Source: a bacterium BMS3Abin14
GTDB lineage: Bacteria > BMS3Abin14
Reading direction: 5' to 3'
Assembly: GCA_002897695.1 (NCBI GenBank)
Contig: BDTG01000043.1
Coordinates: 112,054 to 176,053 of the forward strand
Length of the DNA stretch: 64,000 nt
In this document: positions 16,868 to 26,779 of the stretch, one piece after another
Layout of the letters: every line of letters starts with the position of its first letter
Position numbering within the stretch: the first letter of the stretch is position 1
Made by a program: the position numbers and the translations under genes
The notes under the pieces: generated by a model
Seen by the model: only the letters and a program-made list of their open reading frames with translations
Told to the model about the DNA's origin: nothing
Database searches by the model: none

Positions 16868-18883
16868 ATGGATAGGGAAAAGACAAGGGAAGGCGCCGAA
16901 GTAAAAATGCGGCCACGGGCAGGAAACCAGATCACCACCAATGCCGTCAAGGGGAGCCTTATAGGGATCTGTGCTCCCGTTGGGTGGCTGGCCATTGACG
17001 CCCTCTTTTTCAGATCCTCCGGATCCTCCATTTTCGGGTATCTGGCGAACCAGATCGCCGGGGACGTCCATTCCCTCTTCATCCTCCTTTACATGCTCTT
17101 CGGCACATCCCTGGCAATGGGAACTTTCGGCGCTCTCATCGGGAGGAAGAACATGAGGCTGCTGGATGAAGAAAAACGGATGTCGGATACCTACAAACTT
17201 TTCATGCAGAAGGAGGAAAAGTTCGAACAGCGCCTTTTCAGTCTCCAGAACAGGATGCGGGGAATTACCAAAGTCAGCGCTTCCATCCAGGCATCCGCCG
17301 AGCTCAAGGATGTTTTTCGTCTGTGCGCCGACGGTATACACGACGTGCTGGATTTCGACAGGGTTAATATTTTTCTTGTGAACCGGAAAACCGGCATGCT
17401 CGAATGCCAGGAGACGAGGGGCAATCTTAACGAGGCCATTACCGACATTCGGGTCCCTTTGACCGATGCCGGGGGCATCCTTAATCTCACAATCCAAGAT
17501 GACCGTGCCTATGTTGTGAGGGGGGTGGAGGAGATGAAGCCTGAGTACCGCCTTGGCCACCCCTACGACCGCATAAAGGCGATCCGGTCCATATCCTTCA
17601 TGCTCATTCCTTTTCACGACGGCCAGGAACCGGTGGGTCTGTTCGCCGTCGACAACAAGTTCAAAAAAGAGGCCATCAACGACGAGGAGGTTGACATCAT
17701 CATGGTTCTGGCGGATCAGACCTCGGTGGCCATCTCCAACATCAGGCTTATTAATGGGATCAGGCGAATGGACGACCTCATGGGGCAGGCGTTTACCACC
17801 ATAAAGGACAGGAGAGAACGATACGCGGAGGAGACCCAGAAGTTGGCCATGTCCACCACCAGTTTCAGGAAGTCCGCCGAAACCATGACCATGGATGCGG
17901 AAGAGATGCTTGTGGCCTCGGACCAGGAGATGAAAATTGCTGACGATTTCGACCGTGCTGGAGTTGAGGTGGCCAACCAGATGGATGAGCTGACATCCTC
18001 CATGGAGGAGATAACCCGGGTGGTCCGGAACATGGGGGAAACCCTCCAGGATATCAGGACAAGGGCGGAAGAATCCGCCCTTGCGGACGAACGGGTCAAG
18101 GAAGAGGTGTCATCCGGGGAGGACGTCTTCAGGGAGGCCGGTCAGGGCATCGAGAACCTTGATCAGTCGACCGATGCGTTTTTCAGGACCATGGAGGACT
18201 TGGCGGCCAGATCGGAGGACGTCCAGGAGATGGTCAAGGTCATAGACGATGTAATGGCTCAGACCAAGCTTCTGGCCCTGAATGCATCTATTATCGCCGC
18301 CCAGGCGGGAAGCCATGGTAGAAGCTTTGCCGTCGTAGCCGATGAGATAGGGAAACTTTCCAGAGATGTTGAGGGCTTCACCGGAAAAATCAAATCCGCC
18401 ATGGACGGATTTAAAAGTGACCTCCAGAAACTCATCGGGGGAACAGGAGAAATAAAGGCTGAGGTGAATACCGCGGTTGATAATTCCAGAAAAATGGAAG
18501 GCATTTTCAACAGAATAAGCCAGACCTTCGAAAAATCACACGACATCAGCCTTTCCATACGGGATGAGACCCAGCGCCAGGTGAAATCCGTGGTGAGCGT
18601 GGTCGAAACCGCAGAGCAGGTCCAATCCCTGGCTTCAGGCCTCAGGGAAGGGGCCGATCAGTACAGGGCCAAGGCGGACATCATCACCAAATCGGCCAAT
18701 AGCATGCGGGAGATTTCAAACAGGCTGACCACCACGGCCAAAAGCAACCAGTCCGAGAGTAAAACCCTTCTTCAGACGGTCAACGACTCCGAGCAGATTT
18801 TAGAGACACTCTTCGTAAGCCTGCAGGAGTGGAGGGAATTGGGAAAGGATCTGCTGAAGGAACTGGAGGCTTTCGGAGTCTGA
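16868..18883 (+). CDS. Membrane GAF-domain protein with methyl-accepting chemoreceptor-like signalling region
   Basis: A 671-residue signal protein. Two hydrophobic helices lie near residues 28-55 and 70-95; a coiled coil then leads to a GAF domain (about 135-295, ending VMVLADQTSVAISNIRLI-like). From about 330 on it is almost wholly helical, and contains the chemoreceptor hairpin tip remnant LLALNASIIAAQAGSHGRSFAVVADEIGKLS, normally found in MCP proteins. There is no HAMP domain, no periplasmic ligand domain, and no obvious CheR/CheB pentapeptide. It may feed CheA/CheW or act independently. No che genes are adjacent. Start chosen at ATG 16868 behind GGGAGAG. Confidence 0.8.
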   Translation: MDREKTREGAEVKMRPRAGNQITTNAVKGSLIGICAPVGWLAIDALFFRSSGSSIFGYLANQIAGDVHSLFILLYMLFGTSLAMGTFGALIGRKNMRLLDEEKRMSDTYKLFMQKEEKFEQRLFSLQNRMRGITKVSASIQASAELKDVFRLCADGIHDVLDFDRVNIFLVNRKTGMLECQETRGNLNEAITDIRVPLTDAGGILNLTIQDDRAYVVRGVEEMKPEYRLGHPYDRIKAIRSISFMLIPFHDGQEPVGLFAVDNKFKKEAINDEEVDIIMVLADQTSVAISNIRLINGIRRMDDLMGQAFTTIKDRRERYAEETQKLAMSTTSFRKSAETMTMDAEEMLVASDQEMKIADDFDRAGVEVANQMDELTSSMEEITRVVRNMGETLQDIRTRAEESALADERVKEEVSSGEDVFREAGQGIENLDQSTDAFFRTMEDLAARSEDVQEMVKVIDDVMAQTKLLALNASIIAAQAGSHGRSFAVVADEIGKLSRDVEGFTGKIKSAMDGFKSDLQKLIGGTGEIKAEVNTAVDNSRKMEGIFNRISQTFEKSHDISLSIRDETQRQVKSVVSVVETAEQVQSLASGLREGADQYRAKADIITKSANSMREISNRLTTTAKSNQSESKTLLQTVNDSEQILETLFVSLQEWRELGKDLLKELEAFGV

Positions 18884-18896
18884 CTCCGCCTCGCCC

Positions 18897-20213
18897 TCAC
18901 CCCTCTCCCCGTCCACGCCGGAACCTCAATCGTATGGGGGTCCCGGCGAAGCCCGCCTCCTCCCTGATCCGCCCCTCAAGATATTTCACATAGTTCTCCC
19001 GGATCTCACCGGGACGATTTGTGAAGATAAGGAATGTTGGTGGATGGGTCAAAGTCTGGGTAGCGTAGTAAAAGCGGACCCGTTTGCCCCTTACCAGGGG
19101 GGGTTGATGGCGTTCAATCGCCCTTGTTAGAAGATCGTTCACCTCCCTCGTGGGGATCTTTTTCCCGGCTTCTCCATAGACGGCTTCCACCGCCTCAAAG
19201 ATCCTCCCGACTCGCATACCGGTGAGGCCCGACAGGGACAATATGGGCGCATGGCCGAAAAAAAAGAGCTGATCCCGGATATCCTTGCACATACGGTCAA
19301 ACGTCATGTGGTCCTTCTCCATCAGGTCCCATTTATTTAAAACAATGATCATTCCCCTGCCGCGGTCCTCGGCGAGCCCAGCAAGGCGGATGTCCTGTTC
19401 CACCAGGCCCTCGACGCTGTCAAGGAGAAGAAGGCATACGTCACACCGTTCCAGCGCGGATATTGTTCTCGTGACCGAATGGCGTTCCAGGTCTATCCTG
19501 ATCCTGCTTCGCCTGCGCACCCCGGCGGTATCGACAAGCAGATAGCTTCTCTCCCCATGCTTCAACAGCGTATCAACGCTGTCCATGGTTGTCCCCGGGA
19601 CCTCGGAAACGAGCAGCCTCTCCTCCCCCAACAGACGGTTGATGAGTGTGGATTTTCCCGTATTTGGACGTCCTATGACAGCAACCCGTATATCCCACTC
19701 CTCCGGGGTGTTCTCTTTGGCATCCGGCAGCTTGCGGACAACCTCCTCCAGCAGCTCGGCCACTCCGGCCCCATGGATGGCTGAAACGGGCAGCACACTT
19801 CCTAACCCCAGTTCGAAAAACTCCGCGGCCTCCATCCCGCGCCTGTCCCCTTCGGACTTGTTGGCGGTGACGATAACGGATTTTTCGGTTCTCCTGAGAA
19901 CGTCGGCAATCTCCATGTCGGCGGGGGTAAGGCCGTCGCGGGTATCCAGGATAAAAAGAATGACGTCCGCCTCATTAATTGCCAGCATGGCCTGCTCCCG
20001 AATAAGAGGGAAAAACCCCTCCTCAACCGTCGGATCCAGCCCCCCCGTATCCACAAGGGTGAACTCCCTTCCAGTCCAGGACGCATTGCCGTAGTTTCTG
20101 TCTCTGGTAACCCCGGAGACGTCATCCACAATGGCCTTTCTCCTGCCAAGAATACGGTTGAACAGCGTTGATTTGCCGACGTTAGGGCGGCCGACGATGG
20201 CTACGACAGACAT
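18897..20213 (-). CDS. der: Ribosome biogenesis GTPase Der (EngA)
   Basis: Double GTPase of 438 residues needed for 50S assembly. First G domain: GRPNVGKSTLFNRI at residue 8 onward, DTGG, NKSEGD; second: GRPNTGKSTLINRLLG, VDTAGVRRRSRI, NKWDLM; then the C-terminal KH-like domain ending in RLRFRRGRGEG. The frame extends 17 codons upstream, but ATG at 20213 matches the family N-terminus (MSVVAIVGRPNVGKS) and has GGAGGG 9 bases upstream. It starts 4 bases past the stop of the TPR-metallopeptidase gene, so the two are coupled. Confidence 0.96.
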   Translation of the reverse strand: MSVVAIVGRPNVGKSTLFNRILGRRKAIVDDVSGVTRDRNYGNASWTGREFTLVDTGGLDPTVEEGFFPLIREQAMLAINEADVILFILDTRDGLTPADMEIADVLRRTEKSVIVTANKSEGDRRGMEAAEFFELGLGSVLPVSAIHGAGVAELLEEVVRKLPDAKENTPEEWDIRVAVIGRPNTGKSTLINRLLGEERLLVSEVPGTTMDSVDTLLKHGERSYLLVDTAGVRRRSRIRIDLERHSVTRTISALERCDVCLLLLDSVEGLVEQDIRLAGLAEDRGRGMIIVLNKWDLMEKDHMTFDRMCKDIRDQLFFFGHAPILSLSGLTGMRVGRIFEAVEAVYGEAGKKIPTREVNDLLTRAIERHQPPLVRGKRVRFYYATQTLTHPPTFLIFTNRPGEIRENYVKYLEGRIREEAGFAGTPIRLRFRRGRGEG

Positions 20214-20217
20214 CCTT

Positions 20218-21417
20218 TCAACCCTCCTTTTGCAGGTCCTTGATGAAGTCCGCCTGCAGGTCACTGATATCCTTTTTGGTGAAGGCCCTCATGGCTTCCT
20301 CGAGGGTAAGCCCTTGCTGCAGGTCCGATACGATCACCGGGATCATGTTTTCCCCGTATTTTCCTTCCAGATATTCAATAAACAGGTAGCTGTCAGCATA
20401 GGCCAGGTTCCTCTCATCGGCCGGCAGGCTGACGAAACTGTCCCCGTAAGACAGAAGATCGGGAGTAAAGACGCCCTCCATAGCGTTCCGCAGCGCCCTT
20501 TTCATCTCCAGCGCTTTCCCGGCGGAGGGCCTTTCCCCCAACTTCTGTGCAACACCCTCCTGGAACCAGGCTGGAAGAATACCGCCTGCCTGATGAAGGA
20601 GGGCGTGGACCATCTCATGACGAACCGTACCTGTCCACATCTCCCGGTCGTTTAATGAATCTCCCGGATACAGACGAATCCTTCCATCATATATACCTTT
20701 AAAAACAGGGTCCACCGGTTTGGCCTTTTCACCAAGGTCCTTGGTCATGAGCAGAACATCGATGGGGTGGGATGGGAAAATCCCAAGGGCCGCGGTCAGG
20801 GAATCCATCTGCTCCTGCAGGATGAACAGCAGCTCCCCCTCAAACTCAAGCTGTCTGGCTCCGCTGTACAGAAGCCGGAAATACTGTCCCTCCTCGGCGA
20901 CCATGCCCTTGTCCTCCTCCATTAGCCCTTTCAGGCGGGCGATATAATCACTGAGATGGGGAAGATCGGGATTAAAGGCCGCCAATCTCACGGCGAGGTT
21001 CCACGCATCCCTGTATCTGCCATCCTCATAGTAGCGGAACGAAAGGCTGTTTAAGGCCTCCGGGTTTTCAGGCCACAAATTCAAGGCTTCCTTTAACAAG
21101 GCCTCGCTTCTCCTGGACCCCGCACTGTTCCCGTTCACTTTGGATAATCTGGCCAATCCCAGAGAAAGATTATGGGCTATAACCAGGTCTTTGGGATCCA
21201 TGGCCCCGGCGGCACGGAATTTTTCCACAGCTTTCTGGAATTTTCCTTTCTTCAGAAAACCGACACCCTGTTGGTTCAGGGCGTGGGACTCTGACGTTCC
21301 TTCCTTTTTTTTCAAAACAGATTTTTGCCCGATGTACGATGGCAGCTGATTGCTGAGGATCAGAATAAGGGTGACGCACATAACTCCTGCGATCAGTGTT
21401 CCGACAACCTTGTTCAC
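20218..21417 (-). CDS. TPR repeat protein with C-terminal peptidase-MA-like (gluzincin) domain
   Basis: A 399-residue membrane-anchored or secreted protein. Residues 1-27 are a signal anchor (GTLIAGVMCVTLILILSN). TPR-like helices follow at about 45-150. The C-terminal half has the zinc motif HEMVHALLHQAG near residue 265 and the downstream Glu in PAWFQEGVAQ, as in peptidase-MA-like proteins. Substrate is unknown; a cell-envelope role is inferred. It overlaps the nuclease gene by 4 bases upstream and is followed by der. Confidence 0.82.
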   Translation of the reverse strand: MNKVVGTLIAGVMCVTLILILSNQLPSYIGQKSVLKKKEGTSESHALNQQGVGFLKKGKFQKAVEKFRAAGAMDPKDLVIAHNLSLGLARLSKVNGNSAGSRRSEALLKEALNLWPENPEALNSLSFRYYEDGRYRDAWNLAVRLAAFNPDLPHLSDYIARLKGLMEEDKGMVAEEGQYFRLLYSGARQLEFEGELLFILQEQMDSLTAALGIFPSHPIDVLLMTKDLGEKAKPVDPVFKGIYDGRIRLYPGDSLNDREMWTGTVRHEMVHALLHQAGGILPAWFQEGVAQKLGERPSAGKALEMKRALRNAMEGVFTPDLLSYGDSFVSLPADERNLAYADSYLFIEYLEGKYGENMIPVIVSDLQQGLTLEEAMRAFTKKDISDLQADFIKDLQKEG

Positions 21418-22253
21418 GGGGCGCCCCCGGTGTCAAGCCGGCCTCGGGTGTGTCCCAACGATGCGGCAGGGTCATCATATACCGGAAGAATCTGCTCCGG
21501 TCGGTTTACTATGATCTCAGGACCATCGTATTCCTGGACCTTCCCGAGAACGTATACCGTGCGTCCAAGGAGATCCTCAGGGTTCAATCCCATGGAGGCA
21601 AACCGGGCAATCCCCCTGGAAAAGAGCACTATAGTAAAGTCCGTCCTCCAGTTATCCCCGAAGTTGAGGTGAACAACTTTGCGTCCGTGATGGATGTTTC
21701 GGATCCTGCCGAGGACAACGCTCCGCCTCCCGACTACCGCACCGGCATTTCTATCTTTTACGGCCTTGAATACCCTGGAGCTGTAGATTCCTTTACGCTC
21801 TTTAATGGCGCTTCCGGATGCCAGAAGAGCCGGATTCGCAATTAATGCCCCGCAGGGCGGTATCAACAGCGGAACCGCCAACCCCTCCTTTAAAAGACTG
21901 ATGTTGATATTTACTCCACCCCGCTGTAAGACGGCCAGGGTTCGTCCGTACGGATCTTTCCTGGCACACTCTTTCAGGGTGACCATCTTTCCCATCGCCA
22001 TTTTTTGCAAGGATCTCGTCGCCTCTTCGGCCCAGGGTTCACCAACTTCCGGAGTGTCTATTCCCAGAAGCCGAACCCTTGTTCCGCCCGTAAGCACCAG
22101 GGTATCACCGTCTATGACCCTTGCAACGAGGAACGTGCCGTCGGCGCAGGCAGGCATCGGCGCAAGGACGAGGCCCCATGCGGCCAATATTATGGCGGCA
22201 AGCTTGAATCGGATATTTTTTGCAGGTATTATCACAGGGTTAATTGATACCAT
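21414..22253 (-). CDS. Secreted staphylococcal-nuclease-like protein
   Basis: About 279 residues. A signal peptide (KLAAIILAAWGLVLAPMPACA) precedes an SNase domain: VARVIDGDTLVL, VRLLGIDTPE and DPYGRTLA carry the expected Asp, Arg and Glu positions. The C-terminal 100 residues form an extra OB-like region (VVLGRIRNIHHGRKVVHLNFG), seen in some nuclease-like proteins, function not known. The frame is open to 22310, but the upstream part overlaps the divergent gene's start and lacks a signal sequence, so ATG 22253 is preferred; its ribosome site is weak. Confidence 0.82.
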   Translation of the reverse strand: MVSINPVIIPAKNIRFKLAAIILAAWGLVLAPMPACADGTFLVARVIDGDTLVLTGGTRVRLLGIDTPEVGEPWAEEATRSLQKMAMGKMVTLKECARKDPYGRTLAVLQRGGVNINISLLKEGLAVPLLIPPCGALIANPALLASGSAIKERKGIYSSRVFKAVKDRNAGAVVGRRSVVLGRIRNIHHGRKVVHLNFGDNWRTDFTIVLFSRGIARFASMGLNPEDLLGRTVYVLGKVQEYDGPEIIVNRPEQILPVYDDPAASLGHTRGRLDTGGAP

Positions 22254-22297
22254 AAGACCATTGGATCTGACCAGAGAACAGAAAGGAAAATGACTCC

Positions 22298-23596
22298 ATG
22301 TGGAAAACACCGTTATCCATCCTGGCGATTATCGTTCTGGCCACAACAACTCCGATTAATGTTTACGCCCAAAAACAGGCATCCTCCGGTCAAACTGCCG
22401 ATGTCCTTCCAGAAGGATCGAAAGCGCCGCTATTTACGGCAACTGCACATTCAGGACGGACGGTCGATCTCGCGGATTTTCTCGGCAAGGGGCCGATTGT
22501 CCTCAACTTCTGGTCCATTTACTGCGACTCCTGCGTGGATGAAATGCTCTCCCTGCAGAAACTCGAGGACAAATATGGCGGGAAGGGTCTGACAATCCTG
22601 GCGATTAACGAAGACATCAATATATCGAGGGAAAGAATCCAACGATTTCTCGAACGCCTGGAACGCTTTCGGGGCAAGGTAACCTATCCCATCCTTTTCG
22701 ACCGGGATTCAACCATCTTCAACTCATTCAAAGGCGATTATCTCCCCACGCTTGTCCTCATAGACAGAGATGGAAAGATCGTCTCAACATCCAGGGGATA
22801 TACGGAGCAAAGTGAGCCTGACATCCTGGCAACCATTGAAAATCTCGTTTCCCCTGAAAGTGCGGCCACACCGGAAAAACCACCTGCCGGTGCGGCAAAG
22901 GTCCAGTTTTTATCGGTCACCGGGATGGCATCACTTTGCGGGTTTTACAATGGGGGCAAGTGGACCAGGAGCTTCACAGGAAATAACAGTTTCGGGCAGG
23001 AGGTGGAGCTGACAAGGGAACTGGCCAGGAGGGACGCTACCAGGCGGACCGTCCTTGATGCCCTGGATGCCCAGGGGATCAGGCTTTTCTCAAATAAACC
23101 TTTGCGCGGCTGCATAGATGAGGCAGGGATCCATATTGACCGCGACCCATTGGACACTGGAGATCCGGCGTCCAACGTCCTGAGACTTCTGAACTACCCT
23201 GATTTTTTTACTGCCGCCAATGAGCAGGAAAAGCTTATAGGCAACATGTATTACGTTGCGAGGACCGTCAGGATAGACGTCGAGGCCCTGTCGGAAGAAC
23301 TGGCCTCTTCAGGATACCTGTTCAGGCCAACGAGGATCAAGTTCACCTATGTCAACATGACCTCCCTGGACCGAAAAGCGTTCCTTCAGTCCCTCCTGAG
23401 ACAATCCAGGTTCATCGGAAGTTTTGAAAACCCGGTAATCACACCCCACTCCACCTCTCAGGTGTTCGAGGTCTACACTACATCACAGGGATTCGCCGAT
23501 GAGATCCAGGATATGGATTTTTCGGACCTGCAGGTGTTCGTCGAACAGGTGACATCGTCATCGCTGGAGTTGGAGATCTGGAAAAAAGCGGATTAA
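22298..23596 (+). CDS. TlpA/ResA-like thiol-disulfide protein with unique C-terminal half
   Basis: Exported protein of 432 residues. Signal peptide residues 1-24, then a thioredoxin-like domain (about 38-190) with the redox pair in FWSIYCDSCVDEM and cis-Pro site GDYLPTLVLID. The C-terminal 230 residues (from about 200) do not match a domain I can name; they contain two further Cys (SLCGF and RGCIDE). Probable role is redox or cytochrome-maturation-like chemistry in the periplasm, inferred. It is divergent from the nuclease (44-base spacer) and convergent with ruvB. Confidence 0.83.
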   Translation: MWKTPLSILAIIVLATTTPINVYAQKQASSGQTADVLPEGSKAPLFTATAHSGRTVDLADFLGKGPIVLNFWSIYCDSCVDEMLSLQKLEDKYGGKGLTILAINEDINISRERIQRFLERLERFRGKVTYPILFDRDSTIFNSFKGDYLPTLVLIDRDGKIVSTSRGYTEQSEPDILATIENLVSPESAATPEKPPAGAAKVQFLSVTGMASLCGFYNGGKWTRSFTGNNSFGQEVELTRELARRDATRRTVLDALDAQGIRLFSNKPLRGCIDEAGIHIDRDPLDTGDPASNVLRLLNYPDFFTAANEQEKLIGNMYYVARTVRIDVEALSEELASSGYLFRPTRIKFTYVNMTSLDRKAFLQSLLRQSRFIGSFENPVITPHSTSQVFEVYTTSQGFADEIQDMDFSDLQVFVEQVTSSSLELEIWKKAD

Positions 23597-23649
23597 AACC
23601 TTTCTCTCGCCTGTTCGCTCGCACTTCGCGGGAAGCCCGGTGTTTTATC

Positions 23650-24687
23650 TCAGGATTTGGGGAAAAGATCCTTCTGCTCCCCCGTCTCTCCGGGCGGTCT
23701 TCGTCCCAGATGACGGTAGGCGGTTTCGGTGGCAACCCTCCCCCGGGGCGTTCGCTGGAGAAAACCCTCCTGAAGCAGAAAGGGCTCGCAGATATCCTCG
23801 ATCGTGTCCCTCTCCTCACCCACAGCAGCGGCAATCGTACCGATCCCCACCGGGCCGCCTCCGAACTTGTCGATGATCGCCATCAGAACCTGACGATCGA
23901 GTTTGTCGAACCCTCGTTCGTCTATCTCAAGCCGTTTCAGTGTCAAATTGGCAACATCGCGGGTAATAACACCATCTCCGTGTACCTGAGCGAAATCACG
24001 TGCTCTTCTGAGCAGCCGGTTGGCTATCCTGGGAGTAGCTCTGGATCGCTGGGCTATCTCATCGGCGGCATCAGACGCCAGTTCGATCCTCATGATCCTT
24101 GCGGATCTCTGGACGATTTCCGTCAGGTCCGCCACAGAATAGAACTCCAGACGACAGACAACGCCAAACCGGTCTCTGAAAGGCGAGGAAAGCAACCCCA
24201 TGCGGGTTGTGGCCCCAATCAGGGTAAATCTGGGGAGATCCAGTTTTACGGTCCTCGCTCCCGGTCCCTTCCCGATAATCAGGTCGAGGGAAAAGTCCTC
24301 CATGGCCGGATACAGCACCTCCTCAACCGTTCTGTTCATCCTGTGGATCTCGTCCACGAAGAAGACGCCTTTGTCTTCCAGGTTCGTCAGGATTGCCGCA
24401 AGGTCGCCGGAACGTTCCATCGCAGGCCCGGAAGTAGCCCGGATATTCACCCCCAGTTCGTTGGCAAGAATGTGCGCAAGAGTCGTTTTTCCAAGACCCG
24501 GCGGACCATAAAGCAGGACGTGATCGAGAGCCTCTTTCCTCTCCCTGGCGGCTTCTATAAAAACACGGAGGTTTTCTTTGGCAGCGGATTGGCCGATATA
24601 TTCCGCGAGGGTTCTGGGCCGGATATTAACCTCGAACACCTCGTCCTCACCGGACTGCTCCGGTCCTATAACCCTTTCGTCATCCAT
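23650..24687 (-). CDS. ruvB: Holliday junction branch migration helicase RuvB
   Basis: AAA+ motor of 345 residues that drives branch migration with RuvA. It has Walker [16 protein letters not shown], Walker [13 protein letters not shown], the [15 protein letters not shown] arm, sensor [18 protein letters not shown] and the C-terminal winged helix with [17 protein letters not shown]. Directly follows ruvA (20-base gap). Confidence 0.98.
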   Translation of the reverse strand: MDDERVIGPEQSGEDEVFEVNIRPRTLAEYIGQSAAKENLRVFIEAARERKEALDHVLLYGPPGLGKTTLAHILANELGVNIRATSGPAMERSGDLAAILTNLEDKGVFFVDEIHRMNRTVEEVLYPAMEDFSLDLIIGKGPGARTVKLDLPRFTLIGATTRMGLLSSPFRDRFGVVCRLEFYSVADLTEIVQRSARIMRIELASDAADEIAQRSRATPRIANRLLRRARDFAQVHGDGVITRDVANLTLKRLEIDERGFDKLDRQVLMAIIDKFGGGPVGIGTIAAAVGEERDTIEDICEPFLLQEGFLQRTPRGRVATETAYRHLGRRPPGETGEQKDLFPKS

Positions 24688-24707
24688 GGCTATTTACTTT
24701 CACCCTC

Positions 24708-25322
24708 TCAGACCGTCGGTTTTCTTCCGGAAAGGATACCCAGACACTCGCGTATCAGTTCATTGAAGGAAGGCGTTTCCCCCTGATCTTTCAGGACGGA
24801 CTTCAGCGCCGCCCTGCCGGCCCCGGCGCTGTAGCCGAGGTTTACGAGGGCGGATATAACGTCCGACATGAGTGCATTATCGCTTTGGGAAATGCCTTCC
24901 CCGGACTTTCCCTTCAGCGCATGCACCTTATCCTTGAGCTCAAGGATAATCCTTTCGGCGGTTTTGCGGCCAACCCCGGGAATGGTGGATATCCAGCCGG
25001 CGTCCTCACTGGATATGGCTTTGACGAGTTCAGGTGTTTTCAGGCCCCCAAGGATAGCCAACGCAAGCTTGGGCCCAACCCCCTTGGCCTGGACCAGAAG
25101 TTTAAACAGTTCCATTTCATCCGTTTCGGAAAATCCGTACAGGTGTATCGCATCATCCCGTACTACGGTGATCGTATTGAGAAAAACATCCTCCCCCTGT
25201 GGGGGAAGCGCCATCAGAGTGTTCAGTGACACGAAAAGCCGGTAGCCCAGCGCACCGGAATCAACAATGATAACCCCTGAGGAATCCTTAAGCGCCAGTC
25301 TGCCCTTTACCAGAGCAATCAT
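24708..25322 (-). CDS. ruvA: Holliday junction branch migration protein RuvA
   Basis: Junction-binding tetramer subunit of 204 residues: N-terminal OB fold (MIALVKGRLALKDSSGVII), helix-hairpin-helix pair (LLVQAKGVGPKLALAILGG, ISTIPGVGRKTAERIILEL), and C-terminal RuvB-contact domain (ALVNLGYSAGAGRAALK). Its ATG overlaps the ruvC stop (TGATG), indicating coupled translation. Confidence 0.97.
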   Translation of the reverse strand: MIALVKGRLALKDSSGVIIVDSGALGYRLFVSLNTLMALPPQGEDVFLNTITVVRDDAIHLYGFSETDEMELFKLLVQAKGVGPKLALAILGGLKTPELVKAISSEDAGWISTIPGVGRKTAERIILELKDKVHALKGKSGEGISQSDNALMSDVISALVNLGYSAGAGRAALKSVLKDQGETPSFNELIRECLGILSGRKPTV

Positions 25323-25801
25323 CAGATGTTGGCCGCATCCTGCCGAAAAAGGTGCGTCAGAGCAGCAGCGAGGGCATCCGCAGCGTCGGGTGGGGGTGTC
25401 TTTGAGAGGGTCAGTGTCCGGGTCACCATGTATTGGACCTGCTGTTTGTCAGCCCGGCCATATCCGGCCACAGTCTCCTTGATCTGGGTCGCTGAATACT
25501 GGGCGGCCGGGAGACCTGACCTCCTGCAGACAAGGATCACCACTCCTCTGACATGACCCAATTGAAGCGCCACGCGCATATTCCTGGCGGTGAATATATC
25601 TTCTACAGACAGGCAATCCGGTCTGTGCTGTGCGAGAATGGATTCGAGAGATTCGGCGATATGAAAAAGAGAGGATTCCAGAGGTTCGCCGACTTTGGTC
25701 CTGATAAGGCCGTATTCAACAACCTTTTGACGGGTTCGATCGCCTTCGACAACCGCGTACCCTGTGGATCTCAGGCTGGGATCAACCCCAAGCACACGCA
25801 T
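25322..25801 (-). CDS. ruvC: Crossover junction endodeoxyribonuclease RuvC
   Basis: RNase H-like resolvase of 159 residues. The acidic catalytic residues are placed as in E. coli RuvC: Asp7 in VLGVDPSLRSTGYAV, Glu in CLSVEDIF, and the paired Asp in PPDAADALAAALTH. It lies 7 bases after yebC, giving the frequent yebC-ruvC-ruvA-ruvB order. Confidence 0.97.
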   Translation of the reverse strand: MRVLGVDPSLRSTGYAVVEGDRTRQKVVEYGLIRTKVGEPLESSLFHIAESLESILAQHRPDCLSVEDIFTARNMRVALQLGHVRGVVILVCRRSGLPAAQYSATQIKETVAGYGRADKQQVQYMVTRTLTLSKTPPPDAADALAAALTHLFRQDAANI

Positions 25802-25808
25802 TTTTCAG

Positions 25809-26552
25809 CTAGAGAGTTTCCATGACATCATCGGGGATGTCAAAATTTGTATAGACCTTCTGGACATCGTCGTTTTCCTCGAGGGCCTCCACCAGTCTCA
25901 ATGCCTGCTCCGCCTGTTTGCCCTCCAGAGGAATTGTGTTTTGAGGAAGCATGGTCACTTCTCCAACCTGGTAGACGATCTCTGCGGCATCGAATGCATC
26001 CTTGATCTCCTGGAATTTTTCCGGTGGAGCCGTCACCTCTATGTCACCATCATTCTCACCGATATCCTCAGCACCGGCCTGGAGAGCGACCTCCACGATA
26101 GAATCTCCATCTACTTCCCTGGCGTCAAAGACGAAATAGGAGGTCATCTGGAAAATCCAGGAGACACAGCCTGTTTCACCCAGGTTTCCATTGTGTTTGG
26201 TCAAAAGGTGTCTAATGTCCGAGACAGTCCTTTTACGATTGTCTGTGAGTGTTTCAATGAGTACGGCAACGCCGGCTGGGCCATAACCCTCGTAGGTTAT
26301 TTCCTCGTAATTGACCCCATCCAGGTCGCCGGTGCCCTTTTTGATGGCCCTTTCAATAGTGTCAATCGGCATGTTGGCGGCCCTGGCCTTGGAGATGGCC
26401 TGTCTCAGACGAGGACTGGCCTCAGGGTCGCCTCCTCCCATTTTGGCAGCAACCGTAATTTCCCGATTAAGTTTGGTGAATATTTTCCCCCTATGGGCGT
26501 CCTGTGCCCCCTTTCGTCTCTTGATATTCGCCCATTTTGAGTGACCTGACAT
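25809..26552 (-). CDS. yebC: YebC/PmpR family protein
   Basis: A 247-residue member of the YebC/TACO1 family, long called transcriptional regulators and more recently linked to translation of difficult motifs. It begins MSGHSKWANIKRRKGAQDAHRGK, the family hallmark, and has GGDPEASPRLRQAISKARAANMP and the three-domain layout. Two ATG codons are side by side at 26555 and 26552; GGAGG spacing favours the second. Upstream of ruvC. Confidence 0.95.
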   Translation of the reverse strand: MSGHSKWANIKRRKGAQDAHRGKIFTKLNREITVAAKMGGGDPEASPRLRQAISKARAANMPIDTIERAIKKGTGDLDGVNYEEITYEGYGPAGVAVLIETLTDNRKRTVSDIRHLLTKHNGNLGETGCVSWIFQMTSYFVFDAREVDGDSIVEVALQAGAEDIGENDGDIEVTAPPEKFQEIKDAFDAAEIVYQVGEVTMLPQNTIPLEGKQAEQALRLVEALEENDDVQKVYTNFDIPDDVMETL

Positions 26553-26708
26553 CATTCCTCCTTCTGAAACGAACTCGGCCCATTTTACACGGGGGGTTAT
26601 CAGTGAGCGTGGAGAAGGGAGGGGCGTAAAAACGGGCAGGTTCCGCATGTCGCTATACCTGGCAACGACCTGCGCAGAAAATCATCGATTTCAGCGTCCT
26701 CACCGGGT

Positions 26709-26737
26709 GCGTTGATGGACTTTTTTGTGCGAGTCCA
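26709..26737. repeat. Dispersed hairpin element, copy 1
   Basis: Sequence GCGTTGATGGACTTTTTT followed by GTGCGAGTCCA; TGGACT (26716-26721) pairs with AGTCCA (26732-26737). It is nearly the reverse complement of the element at 54399-54430, and a related half-site occurs at 31303-31317. Confidence 0.65.
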
Positions 26738-26779
26738 CCAGTGGTGATGATCAATTAACTGAACGTTCTCTGTTTATCC

